64,000 bases of DNA. It comes from Comamonadaceae bacterium ALPHA2B (GTDB lineage: Bacteria; Pseudomonadota; Gammaproteobacteria; Burkholderiales; Burkholderiaceae_C). The DNA is taken from positions 18,132-82,131 of the forward strand of contig SCOE01000026.1 of the NCBI GenBank assembly GCA_005503065.1, in the 5' to 3' direction. This document shows positions 1-8,114 of this stretch, in pieces (the stretch's first letter is position 1; the number at the start of each line of letters is the position of its first letter). The notes under the pieces were generated by a model, which was not told the DNA's origin, ran no database searches, and saw only the letters and a list, made by a program, of their open reading frames with translations. Position numbers and translations under genes: made by a program.

Positions 1-1243
1 GCGCCGCCAGCAGGCCGCCCAGCACGCCCCAGTAGATCGACGGCGCGGTGGCGATGGTGAGCACGAAGGTGCCGAAGGCGATGGCCGCCTCGATGCGCGA
101 GATGCGCCACAGCGCCACGAAGGCCGAGGGCTTGAGCAGGCCGAGCGTGGCGGTCGCAACGATGGCCGCCAGCACCGCCTGCGGCACGTGGTACAGCAGC
201 GGCATGGCCCACAGCAGGGCGGCAGCGACGACTGCCACGCTGAACAGCGTCGACCACTGCGACTTGGCGCCCGCATACAGCGTGATCGCCGAACGCGAGA
301 AGGACGAGCTGGTGGGAAAGGAGCCGCTCAGGCCGGAGGCGATCTTGCCCAGGCCCTGGCCGATCAGGTCCTGGTTCTCGTTCCACAGCTTGCCGGCGCG
401 CGCGTTGTCCACCTTGGCGCTGGAGGCCGTTTCGAGAAAGCTCACCAGCGTGACGAGAAAGGCCGGCAGCAGCAGCGCGCCCAGTTCGTTCCACGACAGG
501 CCCACGGGCAGGTAGAAGGAAGGCAGGCCCGAGGGCAGGGCGCCGATCACCGCGCCGCCGCGCAGCGCATAGCTCACCGCAAAGCTCAGTGCGGCGCTCA
601 GCGCCACCAGCGCCATGGTGGTCGGGAAGCGCGGCGTGAAGCGCTTGCCCGCCCACAGCATCGCCATGCTGCCGAGGCCGAAGGCGATCGCGATGAAGTC
701 CGGCGCGGGGCCGTGCAGCGCCTGCGCGAAGCTGCGGCCCGTGAAGCCCAGCAGCGCAGGCAGCTGCGACAGCGTGATGAGCACCGCCGCACCCTGCGTG
801 AAGCCCATCAGCACGGGCGAGTTCACCAGCCGCAGCAGCCAGCCGAAGCGCGCCGCGCCCAGCAGCACCTGCATCGCGCCCGACAGCAGCGTGAGCCACA
901 CCGCCAGCGACACCCACTCGCGGCTGCCCGGCACCGCCAGCGGGGCCAGCGAGGCGCCCACCAGCAGGCTGGTGAGCGCGGTGGGCCCGACCGACAGCCG
1001 GGCCGACGAACTGAACAGCACGGCGATCAGGGCCGGGAACAGCGCCGCATAGATCCCGGTGATCAAGGGCATGCCCGCCAGCGCCGCGTACGCCACACCC
1101 TGCGGGATCACCATCAGCGCGACGGTGATGCCGGCCGTGGCTTCGTTGACGAGCAGTGCGCGGTCGGGGCGAGGCCAGTTCAGGAAAGGAAGCCAGCGCG
1201 TGAGGCGCTCGCGGCGGGCGGCAGTCGTTGCTATCGAATTCAT
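1..1243 (-). CDS. SulP-family anion permease (3' part beyond window)
   Basis: About 414 codons of a polytopic membrane protein run off the left edge, so the C-terminal part, where SulP proteins carry a STAS domain, is not visible. Near residues 40-60 the translation has the SulP signature region (VIPQGVAYAALAGMP), followed by GIYAALFPAL and SVGPTALTSLL, typical of the sulfate/bicarbonate permease family. It probably carries an inorganic anion across the inner membrane; the substrate cannot be read from the sequence. The only upstream ATG lies inside a dispersed GCTAT-N7-ATAGC repeat, so the first residues (MNSIATT) are repeat-derived. No clear ribosome binding site precedes it, and the true start is uncertain. 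Confidence 0.85.
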   Translation of the reverse strand, partial: MNSIATTAARRERLTRWLPFLNWPRPDRALLVNEATAGITVALMVIPQGVAYAALAGMPLITGIYAALFPALIAVLFSSSARLSVGPTALTSLLVGASLAPLAVPGSREWVSLAVWLTLLSGAMQVLLGAARFGWLLRLVNSPVLMGFTQGAAVLITLSQLPALLGFTGRSFAQALHGPAPDFIAIAFGLGSMAMLWAGKRFTPRFPTTMALVALSAALSFAVSYALRGGAVIGALPSGLPSFYLPVGLSWNELGALLLPAFLVTLVSFLETASSAKVDNARAGKLWNENQDLIGQGLGKIASGLSGSFPTSSSFSRSAITLYAGAKSQWSTLFSVAVVAAALLWAMPLLYHVPQAVLAAIVATATLGLLKPSAFVALWRISRIEAAIAFGTFVLTIATAPSIYWGVLGGLLAA

Positions 1244-1291
1244 AGCTGTCCGCGCCCGGTGGACGGGCGCTGCAGGCACTTTCTGCTCAAG
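1230..1291 (+). repeat. Dispersed GCTAT-N7-ATAGC repeat, copy 1
   Basis: A hairpin (GCTAT, 7 nt, ATAGC at 1230-1246) is followed by a GC-rich tail with GGACGGGCGCTGCAGGC. The same arrangement recurs at 3420, 5775 (reverse), 36361 (reverse), 53400, 60045 and 62539. This copy supplies the apparent start codon of the SulP gene on the minus strand. The rest of 1244-1457 shows no other recognisable feature. Confidence 0.8.
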
Positions 1292-1457
1292 GCGGAGGGT
1301 GTGGCGGCATGCAGATGATCCGGCCGCGCGGTGTCGCCGATTGTGCTGGATGGGCGGGGCGCGGCGCAGGTGCGCATGCTGCCGCCGCTTACCATCGCCG
1401 CCGCATCGACGCACGACCGGTCATTCGATGCATTTCACAACCGGAGACAAGACAACC

Positions 1458-1859
1458 ATGTTCAGCCATGTGATGGTGGGGTCCAACGACATCGAGCGCT
1501 CCAAGCGCTTCTACGACGCGGTGCTTGCCGTGCTCGGCGCCGGCGAGCCGGTGCGCAACCAGAACCTCACCGGCCAGACCCGCCTGTTCTACCGCCACGA
1601 CGGCGCGAGCTTCTGCATCAGCGAGCCCATCAACGGCGAATCGGCCTGCGGCGCCAACGGCGGCACCATCGGCTTCAAGTGCAGCTCGCCCGAGCAGGTC
1701 ACCGAGTTCCACGACGTGGCGGTGGCGCATGGCGGTACCTCCATCGAGGAGCCACCCGGCCTGCGCGAGGGCAAGCTCGGCGCGATGTACCTGTCCTACG
1801 TGCGCGACCCGGACGGCAACAAGCTCTGCGCGTTGCACCGGCCGGCGACGCCACGCTGA
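1458..1859 (+). CDS. VOC-superfamily (glyoxalase-like) protein
   Basis: A 133-residue single-module vicinal-oxygen-chelate protein. It begins MFSHVMVGSNDIERSKRFYDAVL, the usual first beta-alpha unit, and ends with the DPDGNK loop of the last strand. In many VOC enzymes that loop is followed by a metal-binding glutamate; here it reads KLCALH, so that ligand may be absent and the protein may bind metal differently or not at all. The start is placed at 1458 because the fold begins there; an open frame extends further upstream but is not family-like. Function is unassigned; it stands alone on the plus strand. Confidence 0.8.
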   Translation: MFSHVMVGSNDIERSKRFYDAVLAVLGAGEPVRNQNLTGQTRLFYRHDGASFCISEPINGESACGANGGTIGFKCSSPEQVTEFHDVAVAHGGTSIEEPPGLREGKLGAMYLSYVRDPDGNKLCALHRPATPR

Positions 1860-1962
1860 GGGCGCGTCGCTCTGTGCCGCGGCGCAGCGAGGACGTCCGA
1901 TCCGGCCATGGCGGCCGCCCGCGTCGCGGTGGAGCGCTGCGCCCTTTCTCCTGGAGCTCGCC

Positions 1963-2415
1963 ATGAACCATGCACTGGAGCGGGTTGCCCGCACGGTCGA
2001 TCTCGACTCGCCGGCGAACGAGCGCTTGCGCCTCGCCTTCGCGCGCGCTTGCGTCCAGCGGGTGGCGCACTTGCTCGAAGACCCGGAGGCCGTCGCAGCC
2101 CTGCAGGCGCTCGGCCACTTTCTGGCGGGTGAGACCGACCGTGACGCACTGGCCCGCGTGGCCGCGGACGCGGCGCGCCTGGCCAATCGGCACCCCGGCT
2201 CCCGCTCCCTCGATGGCTGCGGCCATGCAGCCGTGTCGGCGACCTATGCAGTGGCCTGCGCGGTGGCCGGCAAGGCGCTGCAGGCCGCCGAGTACGCGGC
2301 CTATGCGGCGGTCTACGGACAGGGCGGGTACGGCGCGGTCGCCGACCCCGAGTCCTTCGAACCCGAGTACGCCTGGCAGGCCGAGCGGTTCACGATGCTG
2401 GCCGAAGCGCACTGA
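1963..2415 (+). CDS. Small alpha-helical protein, possibly Imm-5-like
   Basis: This 150-residue protein is rich in Ala, Glu and Arg and looks wholly helical. Its plan resembles Imm-5-like 'putative immunity' proteins: an N-terminal segment with LRLAFARACVQRVAHLLED, a middle ALARVAADAARLA helix and a late H-A-A-V-S-A-T-Y-A-V-A helix followed by AAEYAAYA. That match is from memory and moderate. The start is the ATG following CTGGAGCTCGCC, whose GGAG is a plausible ribosome binding site. No toxin gene is adjacent, so an immunity role is not supported by context; it could be an orphan or have another job. Confidence 0.55.
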   Translation: MNHALERVARTVDLDSPANERLRLAFARACVQRVAHLLEDPEAVAALQALGHFLAGETDRDALARVAADAARLANRHPGSRSLDGCGHAAVSATYAVACAVAGKALQAAEYAAYAAVYGQGGYGAVADPESFEPEYAWQAERFTMLAEAH

Positions 2416-2427
2416 AGCACAGGCGCA

Positions 2428-2940
2428 CTACGGCGCTGGACGCGAAGAGTCTTGCGCCAGCACACGCAAGGCGGGTGCCACGAGCCGATAGCTCAGGCGG
2501 TCGGCCACGCGCTCGGCGCCCAGCCCTTCGTAGAAGGCGATGCCACGCAGGTTCCCCGCCTTGACGGGCCAGTCGATGCGGTGGCATCCATGGGCGGCGG
2601 CGTGCCGCGCGAGCCAGGCCATCAGAGCGCGCCCGACGCCGGCGCTGCGCTGGCCGGCCCTCACGTAGAGCTCCTTGAGCTGGCAGTGCCGCCGCAGCGC
2701 GGGGTCGAAGTCGACCAGGGAATGGACGAGGCCGAAAGCGGCCAGGCCGACGACTTCACCGTCGTCCGTCGCGGCCACGGCCAGCTGTTGCGGCGATCCC
2801 GGCGCCAGCAGCCGGTCGACCAGGTGCGTCTGCACGGTCCCACGCGGGACCGTGGCGCCGGCGTTGTAGAAAGCGTGCAGTTCGAGCAGCAGGTCGACCA
2901 GCGACTCGTGCTGCGCCTCGGACACCAGGTCGACGTGCAT
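2428..2940 (-). CDS. GNAT-family N-acetyltransferase
   Basis: A 170-residue single-domain protein with the GNAT acetyl-CoA binding motif A: the strand LKELYVRAGQR leads into SAGVGRALMAWLARHA (a variant of R/Q-x-x-G-x-G/A). A later strand and helix (RIDWPVKAGNLRGIAFYEGLGAE) match motif B, where N and FYE-x-x-G-A are typical. It should transfer an acetyl group from acetyl-CoA to an unknown amine. It converges on the gene at 1963-2415 with a gap of 12 bases and lies just downstream of the DUF2501 gene on the same strand. Confidence 0.85.
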   Translation of the reverse strand: MHVDLVSEAQHESLVDLLLELHAFYNAGATVPRGTVQTHLVDRLLAPGSPQQLAVAATDDGEVVGLAAFGLVHSLVDFDPALRRHCQLKELYVRAGQRSAGVGRALMAWLARHAAAHGCHRIDWPVKAGNLRGIAFYEGLGAERVADRLSYRLVAPALRVLAQDSSRPAP

Positions 2941-2959
2941 GCGAGCGCCGGTGCCCGCC

Positions 2960-3382
2960 TCAGAACAGCGAGCTCGCGTTCTTCAGAACGTAGTCGCAGG
3001 CCTTCTCCTTGAGCTTGCCCGAGAGGCCCTTGAGGTTGAGCGACTGGCCGTCGCTGCCCATGAGCAGGCCCTTGGCGCCGTTGGCATAGCCGGTCTGCTG
3101 CGGCTTCTGGCCGGTGACCATGCCCAGCAGCTTGTCCTTGATGCCGTTGGCGTTCGCGGCGTTGAGGTAGTTGTTCTTCACGCAGTACTGGATCACGCCG
3201 GCCGCGTTGCCGGCGGTGCTGGCGCCGATGGCGGGCAGCGCGTTGCCGACGCCCGAGTGGGCGAGCTGGTCCTTCATCGCGTCCATGAGCTTGTTGGCGT
3301 GGACCGGGGTGGCGAGCGCCGCGGCGAGGGCGAGGGTGGCGGCGGCCGGAATTCGCGGGAACGGGCGAAGCGAATGGGGCAT
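2960..3382 (-). CDS. DUF2501 (YjjA-like) exported protein
   Basis: This 140-residue protein starts with a clear Sec signal (positively charged start, then AAATLALAAALATPVHA, cleavage after VHA). The mature part contains features I associate with DUF2501: NAAGVIQYCVKNNYL and, near the C-terminus, KLKEKACDYVLKNA, giving two conserved cysteines that could form a disulfide in the periplasm. The start at 3382 is preceded by AAGGAG on the minus strand, which decides it over an upstream in-frame codon. Function of the family is unknown. Confidence 0.8.
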   Translation of the reverse strand: MPHSLRPFPRIPAAATLALAAALATPVHANKLMDAMKDQLAHSGVGNALPAIGASTAGNAAGVIQYCVKNNYLNAANANGIKDKLLGMVTGQKPQQTGYANGAKGLLMGSDGQSLNLKGLSGKLKEKACDYVLKNASSLF

Positions 3383-3419
3383 GGGTGGACTCCTTGAAGT
3401 GCGGTGACAGGTCTGGTTT

Positions 3420-3478
3420 GCTATCAAAAATATAGCTGCCCACGCAGGCGCGACGGGCGCTACGGCCTCTTTTTATGT
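3420..3478 (+). repeat. Dispersed GCTAT-N7-ATAGC repeat, copy 2
   Basis: Hairpin GCTATCAAAAATATAGC at 3420-3436, then a tail with GCAGGCGCGACGGGCGCT and a T-rich end. It overlaps the 3' end of the AraC-type gene on the opposite strand: the last residues (QHKKRP) and the stop codon of that gene are read from the repeat. Confidence 0.85.
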
Positions 3479-4368
3479 TGAAACGCCGTCGGGGACTGCC
3501 CGGTGGCGGCCTTGAACATGGCGCAGAAGGCGCTGTCGGTCGCGTAGCCGCTGGCGGCCGCCACCTGGCTCACGGCCATGCCGCGCGCCAACAGCGGCAG
3601 GGCGTGGGCCAGCACGGCCTGCTGCCGCCATTGCTGCCAGCTCATGCCGAGCTGGTCGCGGAACAGGCGCGCCACCGTGCGTTCGCTGGCGCCGATGGTG
3701 GCGGCGCGCTCGGCCAGGGTGGCGCGGTCGGCCGGGTTGCGCAGCAGCGCCTCGCACAGCTGGCGCAGGCGCTTGTCGGCAGGCAGGGGCACGTCGATGC
3801 GGATCTGCGTGGCGCGCTCCAGCTCGTCGACCAGCAGCGGCGCGATCCAGCGCTCGCGCTGTGCCGCATGCGGATCGGCGGGCGGCAGGCCGTCGGGGGT
3901 GGTGTCCAGCGCCAGCATCAGGGCGCGCAGCAGGGGGCTGATCTCCAGCACCTCGCAGCGCTCCCAGGCCGGGCCCAGCCAGCTGTGCAGATAGACGGTG
4001 CGCAGCTCCGCGTCCTCGATCAGCGTGATGCTGTGCGGCACATCGGCCGGCACCCACAGGGCGCGCGAAGGCGGCACGATGTAGCTGCCGTCGGCGGTGC
4101 TCAGGCGGATCACGCCACGCGTCGAGAAGGTGAGTTGCGGCCAGGGATGCTGGTGCAGCTCGACGAAGGTATCGGCGGTGAGGAAGTGCTCCTTGGCGCG
4201 CAGTGGCCGCATCGCGTCGGGCGCGTACAGGTGGGGGGTCAGCGGGCCGACGCTGGTGGTCGGCGCCTGCAGGCCGCCGGGCAGCGCCTGGCGGCGCTTC
4301 CGGGGCGCGGGCACCGTCGTCTCGGCGGGGTACGACGGGGATGGCTGATTTTCGGCAAATGTTGGCAA
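3460..4368 (-). CDS. AraC-family transcriptional regulator (cupin-type N-domain)
   Basis: This 302-residue regulator has an N-terminal cupin-like sensor (VELHQHPWPQLTFSTRGVIRLSTADG, then PPSRALWVPADVPHSI, around residues 70-110). The C-terminal half carries two helix-turn-helix motifs (LAERAATIGASERTVARLFRD and VSQVAAASGYATDSAFCAMFKAATG). This layout resembles the NimR/YdeO-like group of AraC regulators, which often control an adjacent exporter. It is divergent from the MFS gene at 4433 with 64 bases between, which fits that role. The assigned start is a TTG with no obvious ribosome binding site, so the N-terminus may differ by some residues. Confidence 0.85.
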   Translation of the reverse strand: MPTFAENQPSPSYPAETTVPAPRKRRQALPGGLQAPTTSVGPLTPHLYAPDAMRPLRAKEHFLTADTFVELHQHPWPQLTFSTRGVIRLSTADGSYIVPPSRALWVPADVPHSITLIEDAELRTVYLHSWLGPAWERCEVLEISPLLRALMLALDTTPDGLPPADPHAAQRERWIAPLLVDELERATQIRIDVPLPADKRLRQLCEALLRNPADRATLAERAATIGASERTVARLFRDQLGMSWQQWRQQAVLAHALPLLARGMAVSQVAAASGYATDSAFCAMFKAATGQSPTAFQHKKRP

Positions 4369-4432
4369 GGTGTCGCTATTCTGCCGCGGGCGGCGCGCCT
4401 AGCATCGGGCAGCCTCTTTCTCCGGTCGCCTC

Positions 4433-5683
4433 ATGTCTGCTTCTCCCGACACTTCCGCAGCTGCCTCCACCTTCCGTTCCGACGCCTCGCTCATCGGGCT
4501 GGTCGGGCTGGCCCACGGCATCAGCCACTTCAGCCAACTGATCCTGGCGCCGCTCTTCCCGTGGCTCAAGGACGCGTTCCACGTCAGCTACACCGAACTG
4601 GGCGCGGTGCTCACGGTGTTCTTCGTCGTCTCGTGCGCGGTGCAGGCGGCGTCGGGCTTCATCGTCGACAAGATGGGACCGCGCCCGGTGCTCTTCGTCG
4701 GCCTGGGCTGCCTGGGGCTGGCCGCCTTTGGCTATGCGCTGGCGCCCAGCTACTGGGCCATGCTGCCCTGCGCGGTGCTGGCGGGCATCGGCAACGGGGT
4801 GTTCCACCCGGTCGACTACACGCTCTTCAACCGCAAGGTCGCGCCCACGCGGCTGGGCCATGCCTACAGCGTGCACGGCATCACCGGCAGCCTGGGCTGG
4901 GCGCTGGCACCGGCCTTCGTGGTGCCGATCGCCATCGCCTACGGCTGGCGCGTGGCGCTGGCCTCGGCCGGCGTGCTCGCACTGGCGGTGCTGGTGGTGC
5001 TGTGGTTCAACCGCGGGGCACTGGCGCTGGATGTGAAGGCCGTGCAGAAGGCCACGGGCCAGGGCGCTGCAGCGCCGGCGGGCGGCGAATTCGACTTCCT
5101 GCGCATCCCGGCGGTGTGGATGTGCTTCGGGTTCTTCTTTTTCTATGCGATGGTCATCAGCGTCGTGCAGACCTTCGCGCCGGTGGCGGCCGGCAAGCTG
5201 CATGCGGTGCCGGTGGCGCTGGTGGCGATCTGCCTCACGGTCTACATGGTGGCCAGCTCGGTGGGCATGGTGGTGGGGGGCTTCCTCGCGTCCGACCCCT
5301 CGCGCTGCGAGCGCATCGTGGGCATCGGCTTCGGCATCGCTGCCGCCTTTGCGCTCGTGATGGCGTTGGCCGACTTTCCGCCGGTGGTGGTGCCGGTGCT
5401 CTTCGGTGCCATGGGCTTCGCCTCGGGCATCGCAGGGCCCTCGCGCGACCTGCTGGTCAAGCGCTCGACGCCAGCCAATGCCAGCGGGCGCGTGTACGGC
5501 GTGGTCTATGCGGGCCTGGACATCGGGCAGGCGGTGGCGCCGCTGGTCTTCGGCCGCCTGATGGACGCGGGCCAGTACACCAGCGTGATCGTCGGCCTGG
5601 CGCTGGTGCAGGGCGTGCTGATCGCGAGCGCCTTCAACGTGCGCCGCGCCCGGCGCGAGGCGCTGCCGGCGGTGCCGGCCTGA
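4433..5683 (+). CDS. MFS transporter
   Basis: A 416-residue membrane protein with about 12 hydrophobic segments. Between helices 2 and 3 it has the MFS loop motif in the form GFIVDKMGPRPVL, and helix 4 has AGIGNGVFHPVDYTLFNRKV, a form I associate with fosmidomycin-resistance-like and related drug or organic-acid exporters. It is divergent from the AraC-type gene, which probably regulates it. Substrate is unknown. The start ATG follows a short upstream region with no strong Shine-Dalgarno. Confidence 0.85.
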   Translation: MSASPDTSAAASTFRSDASLIGLVGLAHGISHFSQLILAPLFPWLKDAFHVSYTELGAVLTVFFVVSCAVQAASGFIVDKMGPRPVLFVGLGCLGLAAFGYALAPSYWAMLPCAVLAGIGNGVFHPVDYTLFNRKVAPTRLGHAYSVHGITGSLGWALAPAFVVPIAIAYGWRVALASAGVLALAVLVVLWFNRGALALDVKAVQKATGQGAAAPAGGEFDFLRIPAVWMCFGFFFFYAMVISVVQTFAPVAAGKLHAVPVALVAICLTVYMVASSVGMVVGGFLASDPSRCERIVGIGFGIAAAFALVMALADFPPVVVPVLFGAMGFASGIAGPSRDLLVKRSTPANASGRVYGVVYAGLDIGQAVAPLVFGRLMDAGQYTSVIVGLALVQGVLIASAFNVRRARREALPAVPA

Positions 5684-5711
5684 TGCGCCGCGGCGGTCGC
5701 GACGCGCATCG

Positions 5712-5775
5712 CTTTCAAGCCGAAAGTGCGCCCGGCGCCCGCTGCGCCTGCGCGAGCAGCTATCTTTTTCGTAGC
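5712..5775 (-). repeat. Dispersed GCTAT-N7-ATAGC repeat, copy 3
   Basis: Read on the minus strand it starts with GCTACGAAAAAGATAGC (5775-5759), then a GCGCAGGCGCAGCGGGCGCC tail and ends GGCTTGAAA. It fills most of the 140 bases between the MFS gene and the TauE/SafE gene. Confidence 0.85.
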
Positions 5776-5823
5776 GTTTGCGGGCGTGCGCAGCTGGACA
5801 GCTGCGCACCGGCGCGTTGACGC

Positions 5824-6585
5824 ATGGCCGACGGCGCGTCGCTCTACCTCCTCGTGGCGCTCGGTGCCGGTGTGGCCGGCTTCGTCCAGGGACTGTCGGG
5901 CTTCGCCTTCGGGCTGGTCGCGATGTCCTTCTGGGCGTGGGGGCTGGAGCCGCAACTCGCCGCCGTGCTCTCCACCTTCGGTGCGCTCACCGGGCAGGTG
6001 ATCGCTGCCGCCACCGTGCGGCGCGGCTTCGACTGGCGGGTGCTGCGGCCCTTCGTGGCCGGCGGGCTGGTGGGCGTGCCACTGGGCGTGTGGCTGCTGC
6101 CCCGGCTCGACATCGTGATCTTCAAGGCCTGCCTCGGCGGGCTGCTCGTGCCCTGGTGCCTGGCGATGCTGTTCGCGCGCAACCTGCCGCAGGTGCGCTG
6201 GGGTGGGCGCATCGCAGATGCCGTGTCAGGCCTGTTGGGTGGCATCTGCGGCGGCGTGGGCGGGTTCACCGGGCCCATCCCGACGCTGTGGTGCACCTTA
6301 CGCGGCATGGCGCGCGACGCGCAGCGCTCGGTGATCCAGAATTTCAACCTCGCCATGCTGGCCGTCGCCTTCACGCTGCAGGTCGGCGCGGGCAACGTCA
6401 CGGTGCGCATGCTGCCGCTGCTCGCGGTGGTGGCGGTGTGCGTGCTCGTCCCGGTGCTGCTGGGCGCGCGCCTGTACATCGGGCTGAGCGAGCTGGCCTT
6501 CCGCCGCATCGTGCTGGGGCTGCTCACGGTGTCGGGGCTGGCGCTGCTGGTGTCGTCGGTGCCGTTGCTGCTGCAGCGCGTGTGA
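5824..6585 (+). CDS. TauE/SafE-family sulfite/sulfonate-type permease
   Basis: This 253-residue protein has about eight hydrophobic helices arranged as two similar halves. Family features are VAGFVQGLSGFAFGLVAMSFWAW near the N-terminus and GGICGGVGGFTGPIPTLWC in the middle, the two glycine-rich re-entrant regions of TauE/SafE exporters. Members export or import small sulfur-containing or organic anions, but substrate cannot be told here. It begins 49 bases after a dispersed repeat and is followed at 26 bases by the EVE gene, so the two may be cotranscribed. Confidence 0.85.
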   Translation: MADGASLYLLVALGAGVAGFVQGLSGFAFGLVAMSFWAWGLEPQLAAVLSTFGALTGQVIAAATVRRGFDWRVLRPFVAGGLVGVPLGVWLLPRLDIVIFKACLGGLLVPWCLAMLFARNLPQVRWGGRIADAVSGLLGGICGGVGGFTGPIPTLWCTLRGMARDAQRSVIQNFNLAMLAVAFTLQVGAGNVTVRMLPLLAVVAVCVLVPVLLGARLYIGLSELAFRRIVLGLLTVSGLALLVSSVPLLLQRV

Positions 6586-6610
6586 CGCGGCCCGCCCGCA
6601 CAATCCGCGC

Positions 6611-7078
6611 ATGACCGCGAAGCAGTACTGGCTGATGAAGTCCGAGCCCGACGAGTGCTCGATCGACGACGCGCTGGCGGCGCCCGAGTGCACCGTTCCC
6701 TGGACCGGCGTGCGCAACTACCAAGCGCGCAACTTCATGCGCGACGCCATGCGCATCGGCGACGGCGTGCTGTTCTATCACTCGAGCTGTCCCGAGCCGG
6801 GCATCGCCGGCATCGCGCGCGTCGCGTCGGGCGTGAAGCCGGATCCGACCCAGTTCGAGCCGGACTCGCCTTACTTCGACTCGAAGTCGAAAGCCGAGGA
6901 TCCACGCTGGCTGCTGCTCGACGTGCAGGCCCTGCGCAAGACGCGCCTGCTGGGCCTGCCCGAATTGCGCACCGTGCCCGCACTGGCCGGCATGCGGCTG
7001 CTGCAGCGGGGCAACCGGCTGTCGATCACGCCGGTGACGGCGGACGAATGGGACGTGATCGAGGGACTGCTGCGTTGA
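6611..7078 (+). CDS. EVE-domain protein (YTH-like, thymocyte nuclear protein 1 family)
   Basis: This 155-residue protein is almost entirely one EVE domain: it starts with YWLMKSEPDECSIDDAL, continues WTGVRNYQARNFMRDAM and GVLFYHSSC, and has the late DPRWLLLDV strand. EVE domains are related to PUA/YTH folds and bind modified bases in RNA or DNA. The full-length match and its length make the family call strong; the substrate is not visible from the sequence. It converges on the GntR gene with 42 bases between. Confidence 0.9.
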   Translation: MTAKQYWLMKSEPDECSIDDALAAPECTVPWTGVRNYQARNFMRDAMRIGDGVLFYHSSCPEPGIAGIARVASGVKPDPTQFEPDSPYFDSKSKAEDPRWLLLDVQALRKTRLLGLPELRTVPALAGMRLLQRGNRLSITPVTADEWDVIEGLLR

Positions 7079-7120
7079 TCTGGATGCGCCGCTGAAGAAG
7101 GGCCGCGGCGCACCGGTGTT

Positions 7121-7852
7121 TCAGCGGCCGCGGCCTGCCACCAGTTTCATCCCGGGCATCAGTTCCGCGGCCAGTTCGGGGCGTTCGAGCGCGTAGTCGA
7201 GGTTCATGCGGGCGATCTCGACGTGCTCCTCGCCCAGGGCCTGTGCCCGCGAGCCCTGGCCGCGCTCGATCGCCTGCACCAGTGCGTGGTGGGTGCGGTG
7301 GGCCTGCTGCATCCATTGCTGGCCCTCGCGCATCGACGACTGCATGGGCAGCATGGCGCTGGGCGCCGCGAAGGGCTGGCTGTCGAGCATCTCCATGATG
7401 CGCCGCACCGACGCGTTGCCGCAGCCCTGGATGATGATGGCGTGGAAGCGGTCGTTCATCTCCACGTAGCCGGCGTAATCGTCCAGTTCCATGGTGGGCT
7501 TGTTCACGACCTTGTCGCCGGCGTCCAGGCACTCGTGCAACTCGCGCAGCAACTGTCGGGGCGCGCCGTCCTCGGCGAGCAGGCGGGCCGCGAAGCCCTC
7601 GATGACACCCCGCACGCGGATCGCATCCGCGATCTCCTGCGAGGTGAAGCGCCGCATCTGGTAGCCACCGGCGGGGGAGGGCTCGATGAGGCCTTCGTGT
7701 TCCAGACTGGCGAGCGCGAGGCGCACTGGCGTGCGTGAGGCGCCCAGCTTTTCGGCCAGGGGAATCTCGGCGAGCCGCTCGCCGGGGCCGAACTCGCCCT
7801 TGAGGATCAGGTCGCGCAGTTGAACCAGGACACGTGACTGTTGGGAATCCAT
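7121..7852 (-). CDS. GntR-family regulator, FCD (FadR/VanR) type
   Basis: A 243-residue regulator with an N-terminal winged helix (LRDLILKGEFGPGERLAEIPLAEKLGASRTPVRLALASLEHEGLI, residues about 10-55) and a helical FCD ligand domain containing the metal-site residues (YAGYVEMNDRFHAIII and a late ARMNLDYAL). The start at 7852 is chosen because AAGGAG sits just upstream on the minus strand; an ATG ten codons earlier lacks one. It is divergent from the Rieske/GS operon and very likely controls it. The 262-base spacer carries many TGCAT sites. Ligand unknown, probably the carboxylated substrate or an intermediate. Confidence 0.88.
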   Translation of the reverse strand: MDSQQSRVLVQLRDLILKGEFGPGERLAEIPLAEKLGASRTPVRLALASLEHEGLIEPSPAGGYQMRRFTSQEIADAIRVRGVIEGFAARLLAEDGAPRQLLRELHECLDAGDKVVNKPTMELDDYAGYVEMNDRFHAIIIQGCGNASVRRIMEMLDSQPFAAPSAMLPMQSSMREGQQWMQQAHRTHHALVQAIERGQGSRAQALGEEHVEIARMNLDYALERPELAAELMPGMKLVAGRGR

Positions 7853-7860
7853 GGCTCTCC

Positions 7861-8089
7861 TTGTATGCAGTAAGCGAAGCAAATTCTAGGCGCGTCGTCT
7901 GGTGTACGCATGAATCGATCTCTGGCGCGGATCATGCATGCATCAGCGGGTGAAAGATGCATTGAGTAGCGACTTTTGCCTCATTTAGTGCACCATGTTC
8001 CGAATCAGTGCATTGATTCTCCGCAAAAAATTGTTGACCCGATGCCACATTTCACGACAATGCATCCCATTGCATACAACTGAATGCAT
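7861..8089. promoter_or_regulatory. Divergent control region with repeated TGCAT motifs
   Basis: Between the GntR gene and the Rieske gene TGCAT occurs seven times (starting 7935, 7939, 7958, 8009, 8061, 8071, 8085). TTGTATGCAG lies at 7861 just ahead of the GntR start, and its near reverse complement TTGCATACAA is at 8070-8079. FCD-type GntR proteins often bind short palindromes of this kind, so these are candidate operators (inference). A -35-like TTGACC at 8034-8039 precedes the cluster of three sites closest to the Rieske gene. Confidence 0.55.
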
Positions 8090-8114
8090 TGACTGAAAGG
8101 CTTGGAGCTTCACG

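Noticed and set aside
3171..3407. Plus-strand open frame with hydrophobic stretches opposite the DUF2501 gene
   Set aside because: It is an antisense reading of a signal peptide; the minus-strand gene has the ribosome binding site and family features.
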